A stretch of 46,905 nucleotides of DNA from Yersinia massiliensis CCUG 53443 (lineage in GTDB: Bacteria > Pseudomonadota > Gammaproteobacteria > Enterobacterales > Enterobacteriaceae), in the NCBI RefSeq assembly GCF_000312485.1, contig NZ_HE997648.1, positions 190,622 to 237,526 of the forward strand, read 5' to 3'. Positions 28,200 through 36,267 of this stretch are shown here, one piece after another. The position numbers were made by a program, and so were the translations under genes. Every line of letters starts with the position of its first letter. Within the stretch, counting starts at the first letter, position 1. Below the pieces are notes generated by a model. That model did no database searches and was not told the origin of the DNA. It saw only the letters and a list, made by a program, of their open reading frames with translations.

Positions 28200-30605
28200 A
28201 TGTCACAGCCTATGCTCAAAAAGGACGATTTCCTGGCTGCACTGACCCGCCAGTGGCAGCGCTTCGGTTTAACTTCTGCTCAGCAAATGACCCAACACCA
28301 ATGGTGGGAAGCGGTCAGTGCAGCGTTAGCCGAACAACTCTCTGCACAGCCAGCACCCGCAAAAGCCAAAAAAGTACAGCGCCACGTTAACTACATTTCG
28401 ATGGAGTTTCTCATTGGCCGCTTAACGGCAAACAACCTGATTAATCTGGGTTGGTATGACCAAGTGGAAGCCCTACTGGCTGAACAGCAGATTAGCCTGA
28501 GCGACTTGTTGGAGCAGGAAACCGACCCCGCATTGGGTAATGGTGGGCTAGGGCGCTTGGCGGCGTGTTTCTTGGATTCAATGGCGACGGTAGAGCAGCC
28601 TGCCACCGGCTATGGTTTGAATTATCAATATGGTCTGTTCCGCCAGTCATTCAGTGAATGCAAGCAGCAGGAAGCCCCTGATAATTGGCAGCGGGAGAGC
28701 TATCCGTGGTTCCGCCACAATGCCGCATTAGCGGTCGATGTTGGTTTTGGCGGCAAGCTGGAAAAGCAAGCCGATGGCCGCCAGTTATGGCGTCCGGCGT
28801 TCACTATACGCGGTGAAGCATGGGATTTACCGGTGTTGGGTTATCGCAATAGCGTCACTCAGCCTCTGCGTCTATGGCAAGCGACCCATCAGCATCCATT
28901 TGATTTAACAAAATTTAATGATGGAAAATTCTTGCTGGCTGAACAAAACGGTGTTGAGGCAGAAAAACTCACCAAGGTGCTGTATCCGAACGATAACCAT
29001 TTATCGGGTAAGCGCTTGCGCTTGATGCAGCAATATTTCCAGTGCGCCTGTTCGGTGGCGGATATTCTGCGTAAGCATCATCTGGCGGGCCGTAAATTGG
29101 CTGAATTGCCGGATTATGAGGTCATTCAGCTTAACGATACTCACCCAACGATCGCCATTCCTGAAATGCTGCGCGTACTGCTTGATGAACATCAACTCAG
29201 TTGGGATGCCGCTTGGGCTATCACCAGTAAAACTTTTGCGTATACCAACCACACTTTGATGCCAGAAGCCCTTGAGTGTTGGGATGAGAAATTAGTGCGC
29301 AGCTTGTTGCCACGCCATTTTGTCATCATCAAACAGATCAATGCGCAGTTTAAAAAGTTAGTTGATAAGCAGTGGCCGGGTAATGACGAGGTTTGGGCCA
29401 AGTTGGCCGTCCACCATAACAAACAGGTGCGTATGGCCAATCTGTGCGTGGTCAGTGGCTTCGCTGTTAACGGTGTTGCGCAATTGCACTCCGATCTGGT
29501 TATCAAAGATTTGTTCCCTGAATACTACGAATTGTGGCCAAATAAATTCCACAATGTTACTAATGGTATTACGCCGCGCCGTTGGTTGAAGCAATGTAAC
29601 CCAGCATTGTCTGGCCTGATTGATGACACACTAAAAGTAGAATGGGCGAATAATCTGGATGCATTAGCTGGGCTTGAGTCTTATGCCGATAACCAAGCAT
29701 TTCGCGAACGTTATCAGCAAATCAAATATGACAACAAAGTTAAGCTGGCTGAATATGTTAAGCGTGTGATGGGGCTGACCATTAATCCGGACGCCATCTT
29801 TGACGTGCAGATCAAACGGTTGCATGAATATAAGCGCCAGCATCTAAATCTGCTGCATATTCTTTCGCTTTATCGCCAGATTCGCGATAACCCGAATCTA
29901 GATATTGCGCCGCGTGTGTTCCTGTTTGGGGCAAAAGCAGCGCCGGGTTATTATTTGGCCAAAAATATTATTTATGCGATAAATCAAGCAGCGGACAAGA
30001 TCAATAACGATCCGATCGTTAAAGATCGCCTAAAAGTGGTGTTCATCCCTGATTATCGTGTTTCGGTTGCGGAATTGATGATCCCCGCAGCGGATGTGTC
30101 TGAGCAAATATCGACTGCCGGTAAAGAAGCATCTGGGACGGGTAATATGAAGTTAGCGCTCAATGGGGCGTTAACTGTGGGGACACTCGACGGGGCAAAC
30201 GTCGAGATTGCCGAGCAAGTGGGCGATGAGAATATCTTTATTTTCGGCAACACGGTGGAGCAAGTAAAAGCCATTTTAGCCAAGGGTTACAAGCCACAAA
30301 AATACCTGAAAACTGATGCGCACCTGAAAAGTATTCTGGATGAGCTGGCCAGTGGGGCATTCAGCCAAGGTGATAAGCACGCATTTGACATGATGTTGCA
30401 TAGCCTGCTGGAAGGGGGAGATCCGTATCTGGTCTTGGCTGATTTTGCTTCATATTGTCAGGCACAGCAGCAAATTGATGCCCTGTACCGCGATAAGGAT
30501 GAATGGACCCGTCGTGCCATTCTTAACACTGCCCGGGTAGGGATGTTCAGTTCTGACCGTTCTATTCGCGACTATCAAGCGCGGATCTGGCAAGCCAAAC
30601 GTTAA
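28200..30605 (+). CDS. malP: Maltodextrin phosphorylase MalP
   Basis: Pyridoxal-phosphate GT35 enzyme that phosphorolyses maltodextrins to glucose-1-phosphate. The ATG at 28200 ([19 protein letters not shown]), with GGATAGAGA upstream, gives 801 residues (797 in E. coli); a 24-codon upstream extension crosses the promoter region and is rejected. Seen: [21 protein letters not shown], the cofactor motif [15 protein letters not shown], and MalP-type sequence such as [18 protein letters not shown] in place of the GlgP version. First gene of malPQ, probably activated by MalT. Confidence 0.97.
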   Translation: MSQPMLKKDDFLAALTRQWQRFGLTSAQQMTQHQWWEAVSAALAEQLSAQPAPAKAKKVQRHVNYISMEFLIGRLTANNLINLGWYDQVEALLAEQQISLSDLLEQETDPALGNGGLGRLAACFLDSMATVEQPATGYGLNYQYGLFRQSFSECKQQEAPDNWQRESYPWFRHNAALAVDVGFGGKLEKQADGRQLWRPAFTIRGEAWDLPVLGYRNSVTQPLRLWQATHQHPFDLTKFNDGKFLLAEQNGVEAEKLTKVLYPNDNHLSGKRLRLMQQYFQCACSVADILRKHHLAGRKLAELPDYEVIQLNDTHPTIAIPEMLRVLLDEHQLSWDAAWAITSKTFAYTNHTLMPEALECWDEKLVRSLLPRHFVIIKQINAQFKKLVDKQWPGNDEVWAKLAVHHNKQVRMANLCVVSGFAVNGVAQLHSDLVIKDLFPEYYELWPNKFHNVTNGITPRRWLKQCNPALSGLIDDTLKVEWANNLDALAGLESYADNQAFRERYQQIKYDNKVKLAEYVKRVMGLTINPDAIFDVQIKRLHEYKRQHLNLLHILSLYRQIRDNPNLDIAPRVFLFGAKAAPGYYLAKNIIYAINQAADKINNDPIVKDRLKVVFIPDYRVSVAELMIPAADVSEQISTAGKEASGTGNMKLALNGALTVGTLDGANVEIAEQVGDENIFIFGNTVEQVKAILAKGYKPQKYLKTDAHLKSILDELASGAFSQGDKHAFDMMLHSLLEGGDPYLVLADFASYCQAQQQIDALYRDKDEWTRRAILNTARVGMFSSDRSIRDYQARIWQAKR

Positions 30606-30617
30606 GGAGAAGACTGC

Positions 30618-32714
30618 ATGGATCGTAAATCGCTCGATCAAGCAGCGACACTGGCAGGGATTGCCGCCAGCTATATTAATGCTCATGGTAAGCCGCAGGC
30701 CATTTTGCCGGAAACCAAGCAGCAGTTGTTGGCGGCCATGGGGCGTATGACTACGCCTCCTGTTACTCAGACAGAAAAAGCACCATTACCGGTTGTAAAA
30801 GTATTTACTTTTGGCAGTCCGATGCCACTGCCAATGGCGGGTTCAGGCGATTATCACTGGCAGTTACAGACAGAGAAAGGTGAGCTACATCAAGGGCGTA
30901 TCAGTGCGAATAAAACACTGACATTGCCGACATCCTTGCCATTGGGCTATCACCGTTTGATGCTGGAGCAAGGCTTACAGCAGTGGCAGTGCTCGGTTAT
31001 TGTTGCGCCGAAGCGTTGTTATGAACCGGATGCGTTATTGGCCGGGAAAAAGCTCTGGGGAGCTTGCGTGCAGCTGTATACCCTGCGTTCTGAACGCAAT
31101 TGGGGTATTGGTGATTTTGGCGATTTAGCCCAGATGTTGGAGCAGGTTGGGGAACGGGGTGGTGCGTTTATTGGCCTCAATCCGATTCACGCGCTTTATC
31201 CGGCTAATCCGCACAGTGCTAGCCCTTATAGCCCGTCATCTAGACGCTGGCTGAATGTGATTTATATCGACGTCAATGCCGTGGATGAGTTTCAGCACAG
31301 TGAAGCCGCGCAACGCTGGTGGCATCAACCTGAGACACAAAGTGCCTTGGCAGAGAGTCGCGCCAATGAATGGGTGGATTATACCCAAGTGATGCGGCTG
31401 AAATTGACGGCTCTGCGCTTGGCGTTTCCTTTGTTTACCGCGCGTAAAACGAGAGATGCGCGGGTACAAGCATTCCATCAGTTTGTGGAGCAAGGCGGTA
31501 GGAGCCTGTATCAACAGGCTGCTTTTGATGCCCTACATGCACATTTGAGTGAGAATGATCCGATGATGTGGGGCTGGCCGGTATGGCCTGCTGAATATCG
31601 TGATGGGCACAGTAGCGCGGTGGCTGATTTCTGCCATAAGCACAGCGATGACGTGAACTTCTATTTGTGGCTACAGTGGCTGGCTGCCAGCCAGTTTGAT
31701 CGCTGCTTCCGTGAGAGTCAGGCGCGTAAAATGCCGCTGGGCCTGTACCGTGACTTAGCGGTGGGTGTGGCGGAAGGTGGCGCTGAGACGTGGTGTGATC
31801 GTGAGCTATATTGCCTGAAAGCATCCGTGGGTGCGCCGCCCGATATTTTAGGGCCACTCGGCCAAAACTGGGGGTTGCCGCCAATGGACCCGCACGTCAT
31901 GGTTGCTCGCGCCTATCAGCCGTTTATTGATTTGCTGCGGGCCAATATGACCAGTTGTGGTGCGCTGCGAATTGACCATGTGATGGCGGTACTGCGTTTG
32001 TGGTGGATCCCATACGGGCGCACAGCAGATCAGGGGGCTTACGTTAAATACCCCGTTGATGATTTGTTGGCGATATTGGCGCTAGAAAGCCAGCGTCATC
32101 ATTGCATGGTGATTGGTGAAGACTTAGGCACCGTACCGGTTGAGATTATCGGTAAGTTGCGCGATAGCGGGGTGTATTCCTATAAGGTGCTCTATTTTGA
32201 GCATGATAGTGAGAATATCTTCCGTGCGCCGCAGTCGTATCCGGTGCAAGCGATGGCGACCATCACGACTCATGACCTGCCGACACTGCGAGGTTATTGG
32301 CAAGCGGATGATCTGACTTTAGGCAATAAGCTGGGCTTATATCCGGACCAACAGATCTTGAAGCAGCTTTATCTCGATAGAGAGCGGGCGAAGCAAGGGT
32401 TGTTGGAAGGGTTGCATCATTATGATTGCGTGCCAAAAAAGGTGGGTCACAAAGCCTCGTTACTGGCGATGAGTCCGGTGCTCAACCGTGGGTTACAGCG
32501 TTATGTCGCTGACAGTGCCAGTGCATTATTGGGGTTGCAGCCAGAAGATTGGTTGGATATGGCGACGCCGGTCAACATTCCTGGCACCAGTGATGAATAT
32601 CCCAATTGGCGACGTAAATTAACGGTGACGCTGGAAGAGATGTTTGCTGACGAGCACGTTAATCGGTTACTGAAGGATTTGGATAAGCGCCGCAAAAATG
32701 TTTCCGCGGGGTAA
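30618..32714 (+). CDS. malQ: 4-alpha-glucanotransferase MalQ (amylomaltase)
   Basis: GH77 enzyme that transfers maltodextrin chains between acceptors and releases glucose. Protein of 698 residues (694 in E. coli). An N-terminal domain of about 130 residues special to enterobacterial MalQ is followed by the barrel. The nucleophile is the Asp of RIDHVMAVLRLWWIP, the acid/base the Glu of IGEDLGTVP, and the third acid the Asp of TTHDLPTLRGYW. Starts 12 bases after the malP stop, with AAGGAG in between, so the two are co-transcribed. Confidence 0.97.
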   Translation: MDRKSLDQAATLAGIAASYINAHGKPQAILPETKQQLLAAMGRMTTPPVTQTEKAPLPVVKVFTFGSPMPLPMAGSGDYHWQLQTEKGELHQGRISANKTLTLPTSLPLGYHRLMLEQGLQQWQCSVIVAPKRCYEPDALLAGKKLWGACVQLYTLRSERNWGIGDFGDLAQMLEQVGERGGAFIGLNPIHALYPANPHSASPYSPSSRRWLNVIYIDVNAVDEFQHSEAAQRWWHQPETQSALAESRANEWVDYTQVMRLKLTALRLAFPLFTARKTRDARVQAFHQFVEQGGRSLYQQAAFDALHAHLSENDPMMWGWPVWPAEYRDGHSSAVADFCHKHSDDVNFYLWLQWLAASQFDRCFRESQARKMPLGLYRDLAVGVAEGGAETWCDRELYCLKASVGAPPDILGPLGQNWGLPPMDPHVMVARAYQPFIDLLRANMTSCGALRIDHVMAVLRLWWIPYGRTADQGAYVKYPVDDLLAILALESQRHHCMVIGEDLGTVPVEIIGKLRDSGVYSYKVLYFEHDSENIFRAPQSYPVQAMATITTHDLPTLRGYWQADDLTLGNKLGLYPDQQILKQLYLDRERAKQGLLEGLHHYDCVPKKVGHKASLLAMSPVLNRGLQRYVADSASALLGLQPEDWLDMATPVNIPGTSDEYPNWRRKLTVTLEEMFADEHVNRLLKDLDKRRKNVSAG

Positions 32715-32737
32715 GGTTTGAGTGATTCTGAGTGACG

Positions 32738-32762
32738 ATAAGGGGGAGAAATCCCCCTTGTG
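32738..32762 (+). terminator. Hairpin after malQ
   Basis: AAGGGGGA (32740-32747) pairs with TCCCCCTT (32752-32759). The following TGTGATTATG is not a strong U-tract, so it may be a weak terminator or an RNA-stabilising hairpin. A near-identical hairpin lies at 32929-32948. Confidence 0.55.
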
Positions 32763-32789
32763 ATTATGACAATGTGCGTATAGCTAGCT

Positions 32790-32916
32790 GAGAGAACAGA
32801 CAGATCGTAAAGACGCCGTAAAATCGTCCCTGATGGCTCGAGCCGCGCCATCCTTGGCGCGGACGCTTTACTCTTCTGCCTGCCCTCACCGCTCTAGACT
32901 GAATCATTGGGATGGT
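32790..32916 (+). repeat. Palindromic dispersed repeat, copy B
   Basis: Second copy of the element, inverted relative to copy A. The core at 32790-32890 runs from GAGAACAGACAGATCGTAAA to the mirrored CTGCCTGCCCTC, with the central hairpin CCGCGCC-ATCCTT-GGCGCGG. The extension after it (ACTGAATCATTGGGA) is a diverged form of the GAGTCATCGGTG seen in copies A and C. It lies between the convergent genes malQ and nfuA and is framed by two matching hairpins. Confidence 0.85.
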
Positions 32917-32928
32917 GGCAGTAGTTTT

Positions 32929-32948
32929 AAGGGGGAGATGTCCCCCTT
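32929..32948 (-). terminator. Hairpin downstream of nfuA
   Basis: AAGGGGGA (32929-32936) pairs with TCCCCCTT (32941-32948) with a GATG loop. Read from nfuA on the minus strand it is followed by AAAACTACTG, with no U-tract, so termination strength is doubtful. It nearly duplicates the hairpin after malQ. Confidence 0.5.
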
Positions 32949-32980
32949 TATGATGACTGTCGTACCAAGAACGCCAAGTA

Positions 32981-33556
32981 TTAGTAGTAAGAGTGTTCGC
33001 CGCGCTGATGCTCGGTCAAATCCCTTACCCCTTTCAATTCTGGGAATTTCTGCAACAGCTCTTTCTCAATGCCTTCTTTCAGCGTGACATCGACCATAGA
33101 ACACCCGTTACAACCGCCGCCGAATTGCAAAATAGCCAAGGCATCAGGGGTGATTTCCATCAAGGTGACACGGCCACCGTGACCCGCTAATTGCGGGTTA
33201 ATCTGCGATTGCAGGACATACTCAACCCGTTCCATTAGCGGCGCATTGTCATCCACTTTACGCATTTTGGCGTTCGGGGCTTTCAGGGTGAGCTGAGAAC
33301 CGAGCTGGTCGGTCACGAAATCGATTTCAGCATCTTCCAAATAAGGTTTGCTCAGCTCATCAATATAAGCTGATAGCTGTTCGAATTTCAGTTCAGTATC
33401 TGTGGCTTCAACGGCATCCGGCGGGCAATAAGACACGCCGCACTCAGCGGTTGGTGTACCGGGGTTGATAACAAATACACGGATTTGGGTGCCTTCTTCT
33501 TGATTTGCCAACAGTTTGGCAAAATGAGATTGTGCTGCATCTGTTATTGTGATCAT
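32981..33556 (-). CDS. nfuA: Fe/S biogenesis protein NfuA
   Basis: Cytoplasmic [4Fe-4S] cluster carrier that helps mature and repair Fe-S enzymes under iron limitation and oxidative stress; also called GntY. 191 residues, the E. coli length. An N-terminal degenerate A-type domain (about 1-95) precedes the Nfu domain with the cluster-binding Cys149 and Cys152 in GGGCNGCSM. Followed upstream on the same strand by gntX, 59 bases away; in E. coli these genes neighbour each other in the same way. Confidence 0.96.
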   Translation of the reverse strand: MITITDAAQSHFAKLLANQEEGTQIRVFVINPGTPTAECGVSYCPPDAVEATDTELKFEQLSAYIDELSKPYLEDAEIDFVTDQLGSQLTLKAPNAKMRKVDDNAPLMERVEYVLQSQINPQLAGHGGRVTLMEITPDALAILQFGGGCNGCSMVDVTLKEGIEKELLQKFPELKGVRDLTEHQRGEHSYY

Positions 33557-33615
33557 GGCATCTGCTCAATAGTTGACTACGCTTGTCGGCTATAATACGC
33601 CCATTGTTAGGGTGA

Positions 33616-34338
33616 CTACAAGGTTCGACAAATACACCAAACCTGCAATGAGGCAATCCCCTCAGCCCATAATAACGTGGCAATCTCATTCAGCGTACTT
33701 CCCGTCGTCACAACATCATCCAGCAGGGCAATGTGTTGGCCTCGAATGGGCGTCATGCAACGAAAGATCCCCTGCAAATTTTGACGTCGTGCTGTGGCGC
33801 TGAGTTGTTGCTGGGGAGGCGTTGCACGGACGCGCTGTAAGGTCATATTGCTATAGTGGCAGTTAAGCCAGTGAGCTAATGGCCGCGCTAAGAGGTCTGC
33901 TTGATTATAGCCGCGCCGCCAGCAGCGAGAACGGTGTAATGGCACACTGATAATGCGATCCGGTTTAATCACCCTGCCACGGCGTTTGGCATCAAGCCAA
34001 CGCAATAGAAATAGGCGTGCCAAAGCCGGTGCCAGTTGGGTGTAGCTACTAAATTTGAGTTTTTTAATCAGCCCCTTTAGCGGAGGTGCATAATCGCTAA
34101 CAAAGATAATACTCTCCCAATCGGGGGGATTATTTAGGCAGCGGCCGCAAGGACGTTCAGCGTTAGCACTGGGTAAGCCGCAGCGTGGGCAGCAAGGCGG
34201 CAACTTAGGCAAATGGCGGTTGCAGTAGCAGCAGATGCCGTGGCTGGCGCGGTGGAGGGGTTGGTGGCAGAGCCAGCAGTGGCTGTTGATACGTTTCTCC
34301 TTCGTCCTTGACGCTGCAGGGTTGTTGGCTGTATTCAC
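33616..34338 (-). CDS. gntX: ComF/GntX-family phosphoribosyltransferase-like protein
   Basis: A ComF-type protein with a PRPP-binding fold. E. coli GntX was linked to gluconate use and its relatives elsewhere to competence; biochemical function is unsettled. A zinc-ribbon region comes first (CWLC, CCYC, CPRC and CGRC pairs within about residues 21-67). The phosphoribosyltransferase motif IALLDDVVTTGST is near residues 202-214, and RRGYNQADLLARPLA precedes it. The frame begins with a GTG at 34338, giving 240 residues (227 in E. coli). The first 15 or so residues are encoded by the end of an ERIC element. AAGGAG lies inside that part, but is followed by ATC, not by a usual start codon. The true start is therefore uncertain. 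Confidence 0.87.
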   Translation of the reverse strand: MNTANNPAASRTKEKRINSHCWLCHQPLHRASHGICCYCNRHLPKLPPCCPRCGLPSANAERPCGRCLNNPPDWESIIFVSDYAPPLKGLIKKLKFSSYTQLAPALARLFLLRWLDAKRRGRVIKPDRIISVPLHRSRCWRRGYNQADLLARPLAHWLNCHYSNMTLQRVRATPPQQQLSATARRQNLQGIFRCMTPIRGQHIALLDDVVTTGSTLNEIATLLWAEGIASLQVWCICRTL

Positions 34339-34417
34339 TTACCCGAATCACTGACGAGGGTCAGCTCATCGGGATGCGTTCACTGGCCACCTACCTGCAA
34401 CGGCAATGACTTTGGAG
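34299..34417. repeat. ERIC element overlapping the 5' end of gntX
   Basis: A full-length ERIC copy, aligning with the recalled consensus from CTTCGTCCTTGACGCTGCAG through GTTGGCTGTATTCACTTACC, TCAGCTCATCGGGATG and CACTGGCCACCTACCTGCAA to AATGACTTTGGAGG. Its left end carries the initiation region of gntX. Confidence 0.85.
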
Positions 34418-34420
34418 GTT

Positions 34421-34484
34421 TCCTTCGTCCTTGAGGCTGCGGGGTTGTTGGCTGCATTCACTGCGCTCATTCCGTTAAGCCATC
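34421..34484. repeat. Partial second ERIC copy
   Basis: TCCTTCGTCCTTGAGGCTGC then GGGGTTGTTGGCTGCATTCA repeats the left half of the preceding ERIC (34300-34337) with few changes, in the same orientation. The right half is missing. It lies 49 bases before bioH. Confidence 0.8.
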
Positions 34485-34532
34485 GGATCAGGCAAGATAA
34501 CCGACAAGATTAAGGTGACGGGATATTAGCGT

Positions 34533-35309
34533 ATGAAACAACTTTATTGGAACATCTGCGGTGAAGGTGATCGCGATCTTGTGTTGCTGCACGGATGGGG
34601 GCTGAATGCCGAAGTCTGGCATTGCATTATTGATCGACTCACTCCGCATTTTCGCCTGCACCTCGTGGACCTGCCCGGTTATGGCCGTAGCAAAGATTTT
34701 GGTGCGATGTCACTGTCTGATATGGCTGCCATTGTCTTGCAACAAGCCCCACAAAAAGCGTTGTGGCTGGGCTGGTCAATGGGGGGGCTGGTGGCCAGTC
34801 AGATAGCGTTGAGCCATCCGGAGCGAGTGGCAGGATTGATCACCGTTTCTTCCTCTCCGTGTTTCACGGCTCATGACGAATGGCCCGGTATCCGCCCAGA
34901 AGTGCTAGCAGGCTTCCAGCAGCAGCTCAGTGAAGATTTCCAGCGCACGGTTGAGCGTTTCTTGGCATTGCAAACATTAGGAACCGAAAGCGCGCGGCAG
35001 GATGCCCGCTTATTGAAAGCGGTGGTGCTGCAACATCAGATGCCGGAGGTGCCGGTGCTCACCGGTGGGCTGGAAATTCTACGTACCACGGATTTGCGCG
35101 ACGCGCTGGCGACATGTTCACTGCCATTTTTGCGTATCTACGGGTATCTGGATGGGCTGGTACCACGCAAAGTCGCCTTTTTGCTCGACAGTGAATGGCC
35201 GCTCACGCAATCGGTGGTGATGAAGGGGGCGGCACATGCGCCTTTTGTCTCCCATCCTGATGATTTTTCTAATTTGATTATTACGTTCGCGCAACAAAAT
35301 CAGCGCTAA
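34533..35309 (+). CDS. bioH: Pimeloyl-[ACP] methyl ester carboxylesterase BioH
   Basis: Alpha/beta hydrolase that removes the methyl group from pimeloyl-ACP methyl ester, ending the early phase of biotin synthesis. 258 residues (256 in E. coli). The triad matches E. coli numbering: Ser82 in GWSMGG, Asp207 in GYLDGLVP, His235 in GAAHAPF. The oxyanion motif LLHGWGLN is near residues 18-25. It is divergent from gntX, separated by the ERIC block, so its promoter must lie in the short stretch 34485-34532 or in the repeat itself. Confidence 0.96.
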   Translation: MKQLYWNICGEGDRDLVLLHGWGLNAEVWHCIIDRLTPHFRLHLVDLPGYGRSKDFGAMSLSDMAAIVLQQAPQKALWLGWSMGGLVASQIALSHPERVAGLITVSSSPCFTAHDEWPGIRPEVLAGFQQQLSEDFQRTVERFLALQTLGTESARQDARLLKAVVLQHQMPEVPVLTGGLEILRTTDLRDALATCSLPFLRIYGYLDGLVPRKVAFLLDSEWPLTQSVVMKGAAHAPFVSHPDDFSNLIITFAQQNQR

Positions 35310-35476
35310 AACGCCAAATGACACCTTGATTGATTGGGCATTTCTCTAGTCTCATGACAGCCTAACTAGGCAAATGAATGGATTATATTTCGTCATATAA
35401 ATGGCTAAATATTAAATCTGCTTAATAATTAAAACTGCCTTACTGGCATGACCCATTCATTGACGAGGTATTTGGC

Positions 35477-35740
35477 ATGAATTTATTGAAAAATTTAACA
35501 ATAGCTCTGGTGGTGTCGGGGATTTCATTTGGCGCGATGGCGGCGGAAGAAATCACCAAAGAAGAAGCAGCAAAGTATGAGAAAGTGGGCACAATCTCAA
35601 GTTCCGGTGAGGCAACATCACCCATGGACGTGAAAGAAGAATTATCAAGATTGGCTGATGAGAAGGGGGGTAAATACTATGTGATTACCTCCGAGCGCGA
35701 AAAGAAAAAGTTTGATGCCACGGCTGATGTGTATAAATAG
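35477..35740 (+). CDS. Small exported DUF1471 (BhsA/McbA/YdgH-like) protein
   Basis: An 87-residue periplasmic or outer-membrane-associated protein. Residues 1-22 form a signal peptide (basic start, hydrophobic LTIALVVSGISF, then AMAA before EE). The mature part has the DUF1471 pattern: a GTISSSGEATSPMDVKEELSRLADEKGGKYYVITS core. Family members such as BhsA and McbA are stress-induced and affect surface properties and biofilm. Which paralogue this is cannot be said. A ribosome site (GACGAGG) precedes the ATG. It stands alone, convergent with feoC. Confidence 0.87.
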   Translation: MNLLKNLTIALVVSGISFGAMAAEEITKEEAAKYEKVGTISSSGEATSPMDVKEELSRLADEKGGKYYVITSEREKKKFDATADVYK

Positions 35741-35780
35741 TCAATGCCTAGCATGAGATAGCAGACAAAGAACTCATTGT

Positions 35781-35917
35781 GGAGAGGACAAGCAGATCGT
35801 AAAGACGCCGTAAAATCATCCCTGATGGCTCGAGCCGCGCCATCCTTGGCGCGGACGCTTTACTCCTCTGCCTGTCCTCACCGTTCACGATCGAGTCATC
35901 GGTGTTTGCCAGCCGTC
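35781..35917 (+). repeat. Palindromic dispersed repeat, copy C
   Basis: Third copy, almost identical to copy A in reverse orientation, including the extension with CGAGTCATCGGTGTTTGCC. Core 35781-35882; inverted ends GGAGAGGACAAGCAGATCG and CTCTGCCTGTCCTCACC; inner hairpin CCGCGCC-ATCCTT-GGCGCGG. Lies between the convergent DUF1471 gene and feoC. Confidence 0.87.
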
Positions 35918-35949
35918 AGAGATGCCCATTAGGGCATCCTGTTCCAGTG

Positions 35950-36198
35950 CTAATGTTGATCTTTTAACTGATACACCACGGTATGGCACTGATTCTTTCC
36001 TTCGGGGCAACTTTTGCAACTGCCTGTCAGACACCCACTGTTATCTAACTCAATACGCTCAACTTTGCCCATCGCTGTCAGCCTGTCCAGCATTGCCTCG
36101 ATCAAGGGCAAAGGCGTCGCCAATTGTTGACTTAACTGAGCCGCCCCCACATTGCCACTGAGGGCGATTGCATCGCGTAATTGCAGCAAACTTGCCAT
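35950..36198 (-). CDS. feoC: Ferrous iron transport protein C, FeoC
   Basis: An 82-residue winged-helix protein of the FeoC family, which binds FeoB and in Klebsiella carries an oxygen-sensitive Fe-S cluster. The N-terminal part [20 protein letters not shown] is the family helix-turn-helix, and a four-cysteine cluster follows (Cys56, Cys61, Cys64, Cys71, in [17 protein letters not shown]). Last gene of feoABC, 69 bases after feoB. A ribosome site (GGAGGGGC region) precedes the ATG. Confidence 0.93.
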   Translation of the reverse strand: MASLLQLRDAIALSGNVGAAQLSQQLATPLPLIEAMLDRLTAMGKVERIELDNSGCLTGSCKSCPEGKNQCHTVVYQLKDQH

Positions 36199-36267
36199 AG
36201 CCCCTCCTTTTATCTCGGTAATACATCTGGTTATCGTGATCAGTCAGTGAGTCATGCCTATCACTCA

